64,000 bases of DNA, taken from positions 620,001 to 684,000 of the forward strand of contig NC_003281.10 in NCBI RefSeq assembly GCF_000002985.6, given 5' to 3'. The notes beneath the pieces were generated by a model that did not search any database, was not told the DNA's origin, and saw nothing but the letters and a program-made list of their open reading frames with translations. A program made the position numbers and the translations under genes. This DNA is from Caenorhabditis elegans. Lineage: Eukaryota > Nematoda > Chromadorea > Rhabditida > Rhabditidae. How positions within the stretch are numbered: position 1 is the first letter of the stretch; every line of letters begins with the position of its first letter. Below, in pieces: positions 26,757 to 37,653 of this stretch.

Positions 26757-27293
26757 ATGCCTCTACAATCGTGGAAATCAAACCCCAATTTGATCGAAAA
26801 ATTGTCGACAAAAAGCCACGTCACTTCTCGTCCGCAAGCTTTAAATTTAGCCAATAATCGATCGACAAGTTTGGGCGGGAATTTGAATTCGCCGGATAAT
26901 TACGAGCTTTTCTACACACCGAGGGCCACTTTTAAGCAGAAGGCCGAAGAAAATCATCTGGAAACCCTGAAAATGCCGGAAATTGCACTGAATCCATCGG
27001 AAACCCCTTACGAAACCCCGAAACTATTCGATTCAAACATTCGTAAAACGAAAAAAGGATTTCGAGTTAGTTTTTCGAATCGCCGCGTTTTTATCAATAG
27101 AGCACGTTTACAGCGCTTCGACACCACATCGCCCTTTAAGCATCCTGACGTCAGAGATCTTCTGAAATCCGCGAAACGGAGACTTCGAAAGATTACGAAT
27201 TATAATTATCAAGGCAAGTCATTAGAAAATCATTTTAAAACATTTTTTTTGCCTAAAAAAACAAAAAAAAATCTTGTAAAAAAAATTACGTGA
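26757..27293 (+). CDS. Uncharacterised 178-aa basic protein
   Basis: A single open frame of 178 codons starting four bases after a TTTCCAG acceptor, as expected for a spliced-leader site. Codon use looks coding through about residue 152 (ending ITNYNYQ); the last about 26 residues are Lys/Phe-rich and fall in low-complexity DNA. An AAG|GCAAGT at about 27215 could be a GC-type splice donor, giving a different C-terminus, but I found no clear partner exon. The protein is hydrophilic, with PETPYETPK and many Asn/Ser/Arg, no membrane segment and no family I recognise. Residues near 113-118 (INRARL) are encoded by a copy of a dispersed repeat motif. Function unknown. Confidence 0.6.
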   Translation: MPLQSWKSNPNLIEKLSTKSHVTSRPQALNLANNRSTSLGGNLNSPDNYELFYTPRATFKQKAEENHLETLKMPEIALNPSETPYETPKLFDSNIRKTKKGFRVSFSNRRVFINRARLQRFDTTSPFKHPDVRDLLKSAKRRLRKITNYNYQGKSLENHFKTFFLPKKTKKNLVKKIT

Positions 27294-27352
27294 AAAAAAA
27301 CGTTTTTTTTCCACATTTTTTAACTGAAATTTTTTTTAATGACTTGCCTAAC
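27214..27352. repeat. Inverted repeat at the end of the 178-aa ORF
   Basis: AGGCAAGTCATTA at about 27214-27226 is matched by its exact complement TAATGACTTGCCT at about 27337-27349. Between them lies A/T-rich sequence with further partly complementary poly-A and poly-T. The left arm overlaps the possible GC-type splice donor. Confidence 0.65.
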
Positions 27353-27572
27353 GCCACGTCACCACTCTGTTTATTTTTCCGTTTGACCCCCTCCGACGCA
27401 CGTTCGAGTGCCCCTTCCTAACAGTCTAACTCTCCCATTTTCCCACACACTTTTGCCGTCTGCGTCTCTCACACTCTCCTCATTTAGCCATCCCTGCTAA
27501 CCTTCAACAATAACACGGATTACGAAGGATTTGGCGCCAAAAAGGATATATTTTTCTATAATTTCAACTTGA
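27353..27572 (+). promoter_or_regulatory. CT-rich promoter-like region
   Basis: Pyrimidine-rich sequence with CCCCCTCCGACG, CCCCTTCC and GTCTGCGTCTCTCACACTCTC just upstream of the ATG at 27573. The same CTGCGTCTC word occurs in other putative promoters here (around 3955, 34515, 55648). Confidence 0.5.
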
Positions 27573-30500
27573 AATGGATAATTATAGCCTGTTGAGCAGT
27601 GAGGATCACATTGAAATGCGGCAATTTGCAGCTGGAATAGGTTTGTTTTGAATTTAAATAACGAAAACTAATTTGTTTCAATACCCCAAAGTTGTGCATT
27701 TTTGAACCGAAAAATACAGTAAAAGGTCTTGACACGACCGAAAGCTTGCTGATACCGTACCCACAAATAATTTTTGATTTTCGATTAATTTTTCAAATCA
27801 TAAATTTTAAAATATGGTTTAAAAAATAAGTGAATCATCCCAAATTTGGAAAAAAAAATACAAGAACAATCATAGAAAATTACGAAATATCTGTGGTTAC
27901 GGTAGCTACGAAATTTCGGTCTCGTTGCGAGACCCGGGTACCGTAATGTAATTCAATTGTTGCGTTATTTCGCAATTGAAGAAGTTCATTTTCTAAATTT
28001 TTCCCAATGAAAAACAAAACTGAACTTATTTTACTGATCCCCGAATTAATTTTTCAAACTAATAATATTTAAGTGACAATAAAAAAAAAACGGTTTTTTT
28101 CTGAATTTTAACATTTTTATTTATTTATCAATTGAAAAAAAAACTTTTAAAACAATTAAATTTAAATTGGTTTCATCATTTGAACCTCATTTTTCAGATC
28201 CCCACGCATTCGGGAGAAGTCAAAATAATCGACGGGACTCGCTCAGCTCAGTAAATGGAGAAGCCAGGTATTTGAAATTTTAAACCTTTAAAAATGATGA
28301 AAGAAACCAAAAATCTTGAAAATCTAAAATTACTCAAAAAAAAAATTAATTTGTAATTAAAATTTTAAAAAATAAAACCAGCAAAAAATTTATAAATGAG
28401 AAAACTTTACAAATTATTAATTGTCCAAAATTTTGAAATATAGCAAAAATTTAGCAAAAATGAGGAAAAAACAACAACAATTGTCATTTTCTTTCATTTT
28501 GTGCCCGCATTCTTTCCTCATGCCACCCTCTGCCCCGTCATCAACAGCTTTATTTTTTTTTGTTCGAACAATTATTTTTTTTCTTTGATTGTTCAACTTC
28601 TTCACTCTTGAAAATCAATTGTTTTTTCTGTGCCATCTGAAAGAAAAATTTTTGATTGAAAAAAAAAGTAAAAAGAATTGAAAAGAAGAAATGAAAATGA
28701 AATCGAAAAAAGATGCAAACCTGTTGAGTTTTCAACGACGACAAAGCGAGTTTTCATATTTTTCACTTATGAATTCCAAGTGGGTTTTTTCCTTCTTTTT
28801 TGCTTTTTTCTAAGTAAATTATAAAATATCTAGGTTTTAAGATGCCTGCTATGTTGCAAAATGTTAGCAAAACTACAAAAATTTTGAAGATAACGTAACA
28901 TAGAGTAGTTTGAAATGTCCATATTTTCTATCACGGGAACCCAATATTCTGAGAATGCGTATCCAACGACATATTTAACGCGCAAAATTTCTCGTAGCGA
29001 AAACAGCAGTAGTTCTTTAAAAGACATACTGTAGCGCTTGTGTCGATTTACGGGCTCGATTTCCGACATGAATTTTAATAATTTTTTATTGATAGAATAT
29101 TAGAATTAAGCCAAAAATGAGAAAATAATGAAGTACAATCGAATATCGCTGCCACTATTCGAAAAGAAATTCATTTCGAAAATCAAGCCCGTAAGCTACA
29201 GTAACCATTTAAAGAATTACTGTAGTTTTCGCTGTTAGATATTTTGCGCGTCAAATATACGCATTCCCAGCATTTTATGTTCCTGTAATAGAATTTTCTG
29301 AAACAGCTCAATATTTTTGAATTTCCAAAGAAAAACATTTCCACGCAGGACCGGAAACCCAAAAGTAATAATTTCCAGAGTTCAATTCGCTCTGTCACAA
29401 ACGCCACCCGTGGAAAATGCTCCAACTGGAGGCAGCAGTTCGATGGGACAATCACCACCACATCATCCGGCAAATACGAGCACAAATACGGCAACACATC
29501 ATACATTGTCACCGGTTATTCAGTGTTTTCAGCAAGATCAGTGAGTTTGGAATTAGGAAATCTGTAAAATATTTAAAGCTAGTCTGATTTTCCTCCCACT
29601 TTTGGTATTATTTTTTTATTAAACGGGCTTTTTTTTTTTGGTAAAACACAAGAATCCAAGATAAGACCGGAGATTGAAAGAAAAGTGCCCCACCGTTGAT
29701 AGGAATGTTGTCAGCTTAGTAGCGATCCAGAGAATTCCTGATTCGCCTTTTAGCTTGAAAAGCCTACTACCGAGCATAACAGTTATGACTCATGTCTGCT
29801 TGCATTGAAAAGTGCTGTGAGGTATTGAAGTACAACTGTTGAGGCACGCAGTGCCAGAGTGTCCCATTTCAGTTTGATCTACGTAGATCTACAAAAAATG
29901 CGGGAGAAGAGACGCAGCGTTTTCAACTGATTTCGTATGCTGAAATCACATTTTTTGGAGAAAAAATTCCCGCATTTTTGTAGATCAAAACGTAATAGGC
30001 CAGCCTAACGACAAGTGTGGAGTTACTGTTTTCGGTCTATCTGAAGCACCCCATCTGAACTTGATCGTACTCTGAAGGAAAGCTGATCTCTCTGTTCTGT
30101 TTGGGTGCGTGGAGATCATCCACACCTAAACCATGCTGGTCACTCACATTTTCGGTACAATTAATTCCCTAATGTCATAAGAATTTATCTACAAGACGGG
30201 TACAGTATGACCGACTTTGTGAAGATCACAAATTGCTTCACGCGGTTCTGACTTACCTCATAAATTGAAATGTTGTGAATAGAGCATTGTCAATAGAGCG
30301 CGATAAATTCAATGAAAGCCAGAACACCGTGTTGACTGCGCCTTGGAATTTGTTAGCTCAGGTTACTATGAATTGTGTAAAAATTGCTGATCTCCGCTTT
30401 GAAGATTTTTACTACCTTGGCGAACAGCTTCACATATCCGAAGCACATTCTCGTATATTTCGAGAAAGTCAATTTCGCGTTTTTTGCGGCTTTCAAAATT

Positions 30501-30627
30501 ACGAGAATAGGACTATTGCCGTAATTGAAACGACAAAGTTTTTTTTTGAAATTCTGAGTCAACGGATCTGACATCATCCTAAATAATTTCCAGTGATAAC
30601 ACACATTCACTGAAATTGAACTTATGA
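27573..30627 (+). CDS. Small Ser/Thr/Pro/His-rich orphan protein with long introns
   Basis: Exons 27573-27640, 28198-28267 and 29379-29540 join in frame with consensus splice sites and encode about 100 aa: an acidic start (MDNYSLLSSEDHIEMRQFAAG), a basic SQNNRRDSLSSVNGEAR stretch, then a Pro/Ser/Thr/His-rich segment (QTPPVENAP, SPPHHPANTSTNTATHHT). The last exon is uncertain. An acceptor at 30593 followed by 30594-30627 would add about ten residues and a stop; further downstream exons cannot be excluded. No domain or membrane segment is visible; the composition suggests a disordered protein. RRDSLSS is a plausible basophilic kinase site. Introns 1 and 2 hold large inverted repeats and intron 3 an element copy. 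Confidence 0.5.
27716..27950. repeat. Inverted repeat with GGTCTCG / CGAGACC ends
   Basis: Intron 1 of the preceding orphan gene. The left side has GGTCTTGACACGACCGAAA, and the right side GGTCTCGTTGCGAGACCCGGGTACCGTAAT. The two are partly complementary around a roughly 200-bp AT-rich core. This resembles a common dispersed worm element. Confidence 0.6.
28915..29300. repeat. Large inverted repeat with ATTTACGGGCTCGA core
   Basis: Intron 2 of the orphan gene. Left-arm words GCGCAAAATTTCTCGTAGCG, CAGTAGTTCTTTAAA and TTTACGGGCTCGATTT are answered in reverse complement on the right side (AATCAAGCCCGTAAG, TTTAAAGAATTACTG, TTTTCGCTGTTAGATATTTT). The arms span close to 190 bp each, so a transcript would form a long hairpin. 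Apparent open frames on both strands are by-products. Confidence 0.8.
29847..30020. repeat. TGTAGATC inverted-repeat element, copy 2
   Basis: Same element as at 10632: arms with CCCATTTCAGTTTGATCTAC and TTTTTGTAGATCAAAACGTAAT, core with GAGACGCAG. It lies downstream of exon 3 of the Ser/Thr/Pro-rich orphan gene. Confidence 0.85.
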
Positions 30628-31569
30628 TATCTGCAGCATATGATCAGCAGAAGAAGAAGCAATTCGGTGTATTCGTTGACTATATTCGTCAAACATAGAA
30701 TCGCTGTACACAGAGGGACACAAACACTGGTCGTATCTCTTTCTCTTTTCTCTGCTTTCTTCCCCTCGTATCTATTGTTCTCCAAGAAAATGTTAGAGAA
30801 AGTTTGCACTCAGATCATCTGAAAGGCGGGAATTAAGTTAGTTGGCTTTTGATCTCACAAGAGGTAGATCAAAAGCATTCGGTGTTGGTCCAGTAATTCT
30901 CCAATGATCTTCCCTCTGGTATTCGGTGATAGCGATAAATCGTCAATGGAGGACGATATGGTTCATCTTCTCGAACAGTAGGTTTTTGCCCGAATTTTTT
31001 AAGCTTTAATTTTTTTTTGCAAGCACTGTTTGAGAGTTGTCCCGAAAGTTGGAAAATTTTGAACAATTAATATGACTAGGAGATCTGCTCAAGTGTGGTT
31101 GTTTGCTTCGTATGTAATGCTAATAGTCGACATACAGCAAAATCATCCTTTTCCTCAAACAAATTTTTGAGAAATTAAAAAGTACCTGTTATGATATTTG
31201 GTTATAACGATAAAAACTCCACTTGATCAATGCCGAATGGTATATTTTCCTCACTCCCACGCAATATACTCACAATCAGCCGAAGAAGAAGAAAAAGAAT
31301 ACGACAGACACAAATTGCATGAAATATCGTTCGCATCTTGGTATTCAACAAAAAAAAATGTATAAAATGATACACCGACGATCATCATCATCACCGTCAT
31401 CGTCGTTATATATTTTCATATCTTTCTTCCCCACTTTCCAACTGATCTTATATTTTTGATGGTATTGATCATTCCCGTCTCTTATAAGATGAAGCTAATA
31501 TACTTTTTTTAAACATTCATAAAATTCCACAGGCTATTTTAAGTTTAACGATAGATTCATATCTTGAGG

Positions 31570-31675
31570 TCATCCTCCTCCGGTTGGTTCTGTGAATTCT
31601 TTTCTGATCCTCTTTTCGTCGATGCCTCCGCCTATTATTTTCCTCCTCTTCTCCTTTTCCAACTTGTTGATTTCT
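31570..31675 (-). CDS. Possible orphan terminal exon
   Basis: On the minus strand a consensus acceptor (TTTTGTTTTAG) is followed by a coding-looking frame of 34 codons ending in TGA. Its start is EINKLEKEKRRKIIGGG, Lys/Glu-rich and coiled-coil-like. No upstream partner exon was found on the minus strand before orai-1. It may be the end of a gene whose other exons I missed, an exon of an unrecognised transcript, or chance. Confidence 0.3.
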
Positions 31676-32402
31676 CTAAAACAAAATAACAACTTCCATG
31701 ATACTCTCCATTATTTCATTGCATTTTTTCTTCGATTGAACTGATAACGGTGCAAACAGGAAATTATCGATAAAGTAACACATTCTTTTCACAAGAAATC
31801 GATAGCTTTCCGCGTGCGTGGCAAACGGAAACACTAAAAACTGTATGTGTATATGTGTGCCTTGAAGGTTGAATGAATCATTTGCCCATGTATCAGATGT
31901 GTGAGATGCTTTTTTCCTTTCGCTCCTACGTCTCTCACTCTCTGTTTCTATCAGATTTAGTGTACTTTTTGATAATTTTTTTTTTCGATATTTGAAACTT
32001 CCTTTTGACTTAAAAAGGTTTTAAAAAATTGAAAGATTTTTCTTTGGCGTGAAATTCAAATTTTCTAATAGTGAGAAAAACATTTTAGCGGCAAATTCAG
32101 TTTCATGATAAAACAATTTTGGCGGGAAATTAAAATTTTCTGACTTGAGAAAACATTTTAGGCGGGAAATTCAAATTGTCTGAGAAAATTTTTTTCTGTA
32201 CCCAGCGTTGTTCAAAAATCCACACACAAGTTTTGAAGTATAAATGTCTCAAATTGATAATCGGGTTATCGTTTAAGACAGTTTCAGCGCTATCACTTCG
32301 GAGTTCCAGTTTTTCTCAATTATGTATCCTTCCTTTTCACTTCCTTTTCAACTGTTTTGTCTAAATTTGACTTTTTATTTTTAAATGTGAAATACATCTT
32401 CT

Positions 32403-32545
32403 GCACGACCCGAGAAGTGGTACCAATTTGTCTACCGTATAACTGGACGTTTGGGCGCGTTTTTCTCGGGTGGTCCACTATTTTTGTGATGCATATAAAA
32501 AATGTCCGAAAATAAATTCTAAATTTCACCACTTGCCGGGCCGTG
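32403..32545. repeat. Small element with GCACGACCCGAGAAGTGG inverted ends
   Basis: Ends at 32403-32420 and 32529-32545 are imperfect inverted repeats (CACGACCCGAGAAGTGG against CCACTTGCCGGGCCGTG). It lies about 350 bp upstream of the orai-1 ATG. The GCCGGGCCGTG end also occurs near 11722. Confidence 0.6.
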
Positions 32546-32896
32546 TTCTGTATATTCATTATAACCATTGCACTTTTTGTTTTCCACCTCAATTTGAACA
32601 GTTCTTCACAGTAATCGTTGAATGGGTATATTATTGTCTACTCGAAAATTAAGCTGATCTAGGTTTTAGTTAATAGGAAATAGCTTGACAGTCTTTCAGT
32701 TTCAGATATCCAACTTCATTAGGTCTTTGAATATTTGATTTTTCTATTCTAATATCGAAAACTAAGAGTATTTAATCGTCTTCTTCACTTCCGTCTCCTC
32801 TTCTTTGAAGATTATTTTCATGACATCATTATTGACTATTTCCTCTATTGTCTACTATATGCTTTGTCATCAACTCTTAGACACGTGTAACTTCAG

Positions 32897-34287
32897 ATGC
32901 CTCGTTCACACGATCCATCCCGCGTTGAGCTTCTGCGTAAAGAAGGTGGTCTCACCGAGAAGCGAGTCTCTATATCAGTTGAAGACATTCGCGGAGCTGT
33001 TGCCAACTGGAAGAACTCTGGCGGTGCTGGTGATCCAATAACTCCTTATCCGTTACCTCAGTTTTTCCTCCAACCACCGTCTACAGCTGGCGGTGGTAGT
33101 AGGAATGGAGTTGGGAGTAAAGAAGGATCTGTTACATCGTTGAGGATGCCCTTGAAAAAAGCGGGTGATGACGTGGATTTAGGGTACTACTAAGACTTGA
33201 AAGAAATTGCATAAAACGCTCCTTGTTCAAACATTCAATTCCTATTATTTCAGACACCGCGGCGAGCTGGATCTCTCTGAGAAATACAACTATGATCTGA
33301 GCAGAGCACAACTGAAAGCGAGTTCAAGAACGTCAGCACTTCTGGCAGGATTTGCAATGGTATGCCTTGTCGAGTTACAGTATGACCAGTCGACTCCAAA
33401 GCCACTTCTAATTGTGTTGGGCGTTGTGACGAGTTTGTTGGTGTCTGTGCATTTGCTGGCTCTCATGATGTCCACGTGTATTCTACCGTATATGGAAGCT
33501 ACTGGATGTACACAGGATTCTCCGCATATTAAGTTGAAGTGAGTACTACTTTTTTTGTCAGTTCTTAAAAACACGAGCAGATCTTCAAAATAAGTTTCCT
33601 CTTCTATCAGGTTCTACATTGATCTGTCATGGCTCTTCTCCACCTGCATCGGTCTTCTGCTCTTCCTCGTCGAAATCGGTGTCATCTTCTATGTAAAGTT
33701 CACGGCAGTCGGTTATCCAACTGCAGGATATATCACAACTGCAATGCTGGTGCCTGTTGGAGTTGTATTCGTGGTGTTCAGTTATTTGATTCACAAAAAT
33801 CGCGTCTCCCACTCGTTGGGCAGATTCAAGCATAAGGTGAGGATTGTAATGGAGAAATTGTTTTCAATATTGAAATTTGCATTTATAAGGCAATTGAATG
33901 TAAAGATATCTGCAAACATTTACAGAAAACTTTAAAATTGCCAAATATTATTTTGAACCTAATTTGAGTACAGTGTATCTTTTTCTACACTTCTACGACT
34001 TTAAGGGAGGGCGCATTTATTCGATGGTCTCGCCACGCGCTCTAAAAATCAATAGATGGCGCGTGGCGAGACCATTTCGCATAAATGCGCCCTTCTTTAG
34101 AAGTGTTTAAAGAAGTAATAAAAAAAAATTAAGTTACAACACTTAAGACTTCTTAATCACGTAATATGTTATTCAATTGAATTTCAAAAATCTCATATTC
34201 CAGGTGGACACAATGAAGCAGTTCCTTGACGTTGAGGCGAACCTCCAGAAGAGCACACTTGCTCCGTCAACAATTCGGGATATCTGA
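32897..34287 (+). CDS. orai-1: ORAI-1, store-operated CRAC calcium channel pore subunit
   Basis: Four exons (32897-33183, 33254-33538, 33611-33836, 34204-34287) join to 293 aa. The protein has a cytosolic N-terminus of about 110 residues, then four membrane segments. The first ([19 protein letters not shown]) is nearly identical to human Orai1 TM1 and ends with the pore glutamate, about residue 136 (human E106). The basic/helical stretch [12 protein letters not shown] before it is the conserved N-terminal gating helix. TM2-TM4 follow, with LLIFLVEIG-like [12 protein letters not shown] in TM3, and a short C-terminal coiled coil ([14 protein letters not shown]) that would bind STIM-1. It mediates store-operated Ca2+ entry at the plasma membrane; in worms it is needed for gonadal sheath contraction and fertility. 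An AACTTCAG acceptor abuts the ATG. Intron 3 has a near-perfect palindrome. From memory this is C09F5.2. Confidence 0.97.
33988..34105. repeat. Near-perfect palindrome in orai-1 intron 3
   Basis: A 118-bp element whose two halves are almost exact complements. It runs from CACTTCTACGACTTTAAGG through GGCGCATTTATTCGATGG and GGTCTCGCCACGCGC to a short central loop and back. It is typical of a short palindromic mobile element. Confidence 0.9.
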
Positions 34288-34388
34288 TTAATCGGAATAC
34301 TCTACTATGCCTACGGGTTCATATTCTATTTTTTGTTTTGTTTCTTAATCCATTTCTTTGCTCTTTAATTTTGTGTGTTGACGGGTTT

Positions 34389-34394
34389 AATAAA
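34389..34394 (+). terminator. orai-1 polyadenylation signal
   Basis: AATAAA about 100 bp after the orai-1 stop codon, followed by a T/A-rich tract. Position and sequence fit a normal worm poly(A) signal. Confidence 0.7.
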
Positions 34395-34792
34395 TCAATG
34401 ATATGATATATATATATAAGTACTAGAAGAAAATCTTTCAAAAATAAAGATTCTTCCCAGGCGTCCCCCTTGGCCACCCACCAGTTGTAGAGAGGGTATA
34501 TTTCATAATTATAGGAAATGACGTCTGCGTCTCTTCCACCTGCTCACTGTCTCGCCACGTGTTCCGTCATGCCATTTTAATCTGTGTGGCGGCAATGTAA
34601 GCGCGCGCGCGCGGAAATCCACCAGAGAACTTCTCTCTTCTTTTGACCTGAATTTTTAACACTTTCTTTTTACTTCTTTTGCATATCATTGGTTTCTAGG
34701 AGTCTGCAAGAAATTATTAAGTTTTGTTTTAACAGATGCACTATGACAACATCAATTGCTTTTCAAATATTTTGTGCCTCAAAAAGTAACTT

Positions 34793-35100
34793 AACGGTGG
34801 AGTAGAGCCAGTGGGAAAAGTGCTAAAAACTACTCCAATGGTGCCAAAATACTCGAACAGAATAAGAAAACTTTTCAAAAAATTTTTACAATTTTTTTAT
34901 TTACTGTCAAAGTGGCAATCAGTTTCAGCCACTTATAATTTTGGAAGTCGACCAACCAAAAAAAATTTTCTACATTTTTAATATTGCAGTGTTGTTTTAA
35001 TTATTTGTATTAAAACATTGTAGGGGTCGGAACATGCGACATTGCTTTGGATTTCCTGAAAAAGTTCATATTTTCAAAATTTTGCCACTTTGCCTTTTTT
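34793..35100. repeat. GTGGAGTA-family element, diverged copy
   Basis: Begins with GGTGGAGTAGAGCCAGTGGG, like the better copies at 45834 and 62765, and shares interior words (AAAACATTGTAGGGGTCGGAACATG). The right end is not clear. Confidence 0.6.
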
Positions 35101-35839
35101 TTTCCTGATTGTGAGTTGGAACATATCCAATTTTCTAGAACTTGCTTTCGAATTATTTTTGGACTTTAGTTGAGTAGTGCTTTTCACCACTTCTACAATA
35201 TCAATCTAGTTCTACTACATTATCCGAACATCTCAATTTTTATAATTTCCTGCCGCAAATGACCATGCCATTTCATTTATCCCCTTTGTGAACATAACTA
35301 GTTTTGAAGTAAATCCCAATAAAAAGTTGACCGGATATACTGGACTTCGAATTTTGTGAGGAAATTAAGGTTTCATGAATAGTTACCTTAAAAAAACCAA
35401 AAAGTTTTACGGTAATTTTTTTTTGTGGAAACTTTTCAGTTTTTCAAACAGCCTATTTATATATGCATTGTAACAATTCAAAAATCGAAATTTTTTGGAA
35501 ATTACCATAAAAAGGCTTTCAACAAATATAATTTTTCCCAAGTTATACCCAAACAGTACTTCCAAACAAAGGTAGCAATCCCCTTCTTCTGGTACACAAA
35601 CACTTGTCATCTATCCCCTCTCTATTCACCTCGTCATGATGATGTTCAGTGAATAAGTACACGGTTAAGTGCACTTCTGCTTCACTATTTGTTTCGTCCA
35701 GAGATTCCGGAGTACAGGTACGTGGTTTGGAGTTTAAAAAACTTGAATTTTTAAAATTTCCCTAGCGATGGGATACTGAAATTTTACAAATTTTTTGAAA
35801 ATTTCAAAAACATATCGAGACACCTAATTTTAAACCTTA

Positions 35840-35915
35840 GGCTAAGCCTAAGCCTAAACCTAAGCCTGAGCCAAAGCTTAAGCCCAAGCCCAAGCCTAAG
35901 CCTAAGCCTTAGCCT
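35840..35915 (+). repeat. Degenerate telomere-like tract
   Basis: About 75 bp of GCCTAA hexamers and variants, the complement of TTAGGC. The unit order is opposite to that at 15712. A weaker patch is near 37150-37205. Confidence 0.8.
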
Positions 35916-37653
35916 GAAAATTCCAAATCCTCCAAGCGGAAGCGAAAACGAAATTCGGTGTTCGAAATGTGAAACACATGCAAATTGAAGAGGTGCGCGC
36001 CCTCTTTGTTATATGTAGAGGTAGGTTGAAGAGGAACGCAGCCCCTCACGTCTGCTGAAGGTGGTCACTCGCTTTTCATTTTCCAAACAATTTTCCAAAC
36101 GTTTTGAGAATGACCTCTCTCTCTATGTGTCTATGTTCTTGTGTTTTGCTTTACTTTTGAAATTTTTCGGCTTTTGAAAATTGAAGAGCGAAAGTTGATG
36201 TCGAATTCCACGGATAACAGAGTTGTGAGAGAGTTGCAATTTGCTTTGTGTAGGTGTAGGTCGTCTTCTGAAAAGTTTAAATTTAAGGTTGGGCTCTTTT
36301 TTTGGACGAGTTTAAATTTCCCGTCAACTTTTCAAAAAAATTGATCTACCTTTCAGTTATATTCTATAATTCTCATATCACCTCAAAGTATATTCTACAC
36401 ACTTTTGCATACATTTCGAAGGACGTTACATAATGTTTTTTGTGCGTGGGTGGCTGCTGGCTAGCCCATCCCACTATTCCGATAGATCTCATCCGTTTTA
36501 TTCGATGAGGCGTAACTGGTAATTTGTGTAGTATTACTAACAATGTATCTAGGTCACTTGAATCCTTTTTTTACTGAAAAATCGTTGAATTCGGAGTCTT
36601 TGCTTTGTTTCAATGCACGCACCGTATTTCGTGTAATAGTTGTAAACTTTTACCATTTGCAGATTATTTGGAAAAAAATTCTGCAGTATTCTTAAAATCG
36701 TCAAAAATTAAAAATTCACCTTACAATTAGATAATAAAAAAATTTTTCGTCGTACTGAAATTAAAATGTTTTAAAACTTCGAAATAAAGTCCCGTGGTAT
36801 TTCCAATTTTATTGAATTGTTGTTGATCGGGTCATCATCACCATTCCCTCTTGATCTTATCTCATTTCCCTCCTTTTCACTAGCGGAATCATTTAATTCG
36901 CTGGGGTTTAATCAGGTGTCACGTCTGTTGTCTTCCAAAATGACTTCCAAAAAATAACAAGTCGGATTTTTGTCTTACTTCTCCAAAATTATATTTTTAA
37001 AGTATAAATTGATAGTTAATTTTGTTTTGAAATTTAGAGCTATAATTTGATACTTTTTTAATTTTTCTGAATGACACTGTATTTTATACCATACGTAATT
37101 ATAATTTTTGAAAGCATGATTCTAAGAACCTAAACCGAAGGTAAAGCATTTGTTTTACCTCACCTTAAGCCTCAGCATACTACTAAAAGCCTAAGCCTTC
37201 AGGCTAAGCGCCAAACTATTTCTGAGGGATTAAGCTTGGTCTAGTTGTGGGCCTGCAAACATAGGTCAAAGGGCTCATGCAAAGTTATTGTAAGGATAAA
37301 CGTGAGGGGGGGGGGGGGTGGCTTTGCCTTTTGAATAAATTCCATTTCAATTTTAATTTCACCTCGTCATTCATTCACTCAACCGTCTCTCTCTCCCTCC
37401 ATCTCATTTTCATTGTTGTCCTTGAAATTAGGTTGTCTCTAAGTCTCCATATTCAATATAATGCCTATCCGGAGGGCGAGGTGTTGTTCCACCCTTAACT
37501 TTCGGAAGCCAGTCATTCCGATGCAAGATCTCCAACTGAGATCTTTTCCTGTTCATTTCGTTGTTTGTGACTTTTGGGATGAGAAGAATTTTGGAATAAA
37601 TTTGTTACAGTGCATTCGAGATACTCGTACTTCACTTTCTATTATTAAGAGTA

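Larger units (their letters stand above)
30628..32896. other. Upstream region of orai-1, mostly non-coding
   Basis: No complete gene was recognised. It contains one likely minus-strand exon (31570-31675), a coding-looking minus-strand tail at 30869-30976 without a good acceptor, a small inverted-repeat element at 32403-32545, and CT-rich sequence with ACGTCTCTCACTCTCTG near 31928 that could be promoter sequence. The last bases (AACTTCAG) directly abut the orai-1 ATG. Confidence 0.45.

Noticed and set aside
29640..30280. Possible snoRNA or other small RNA genes in moderately GC-rich intronic sequence
   Set aside because: No H/ACA, C/D or Sm-type box set could be placed with confidence by eye, and part of the region is a repeat element.
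30869..30976. Minus-strand tail that reads like coding sequence (REDEPYRPPLTIYRYHRIPEG)
   Set aside because: No consensus acceptor at its start and upstream frame is poly-Lys; kept only as a hint next to the 31570 exon.
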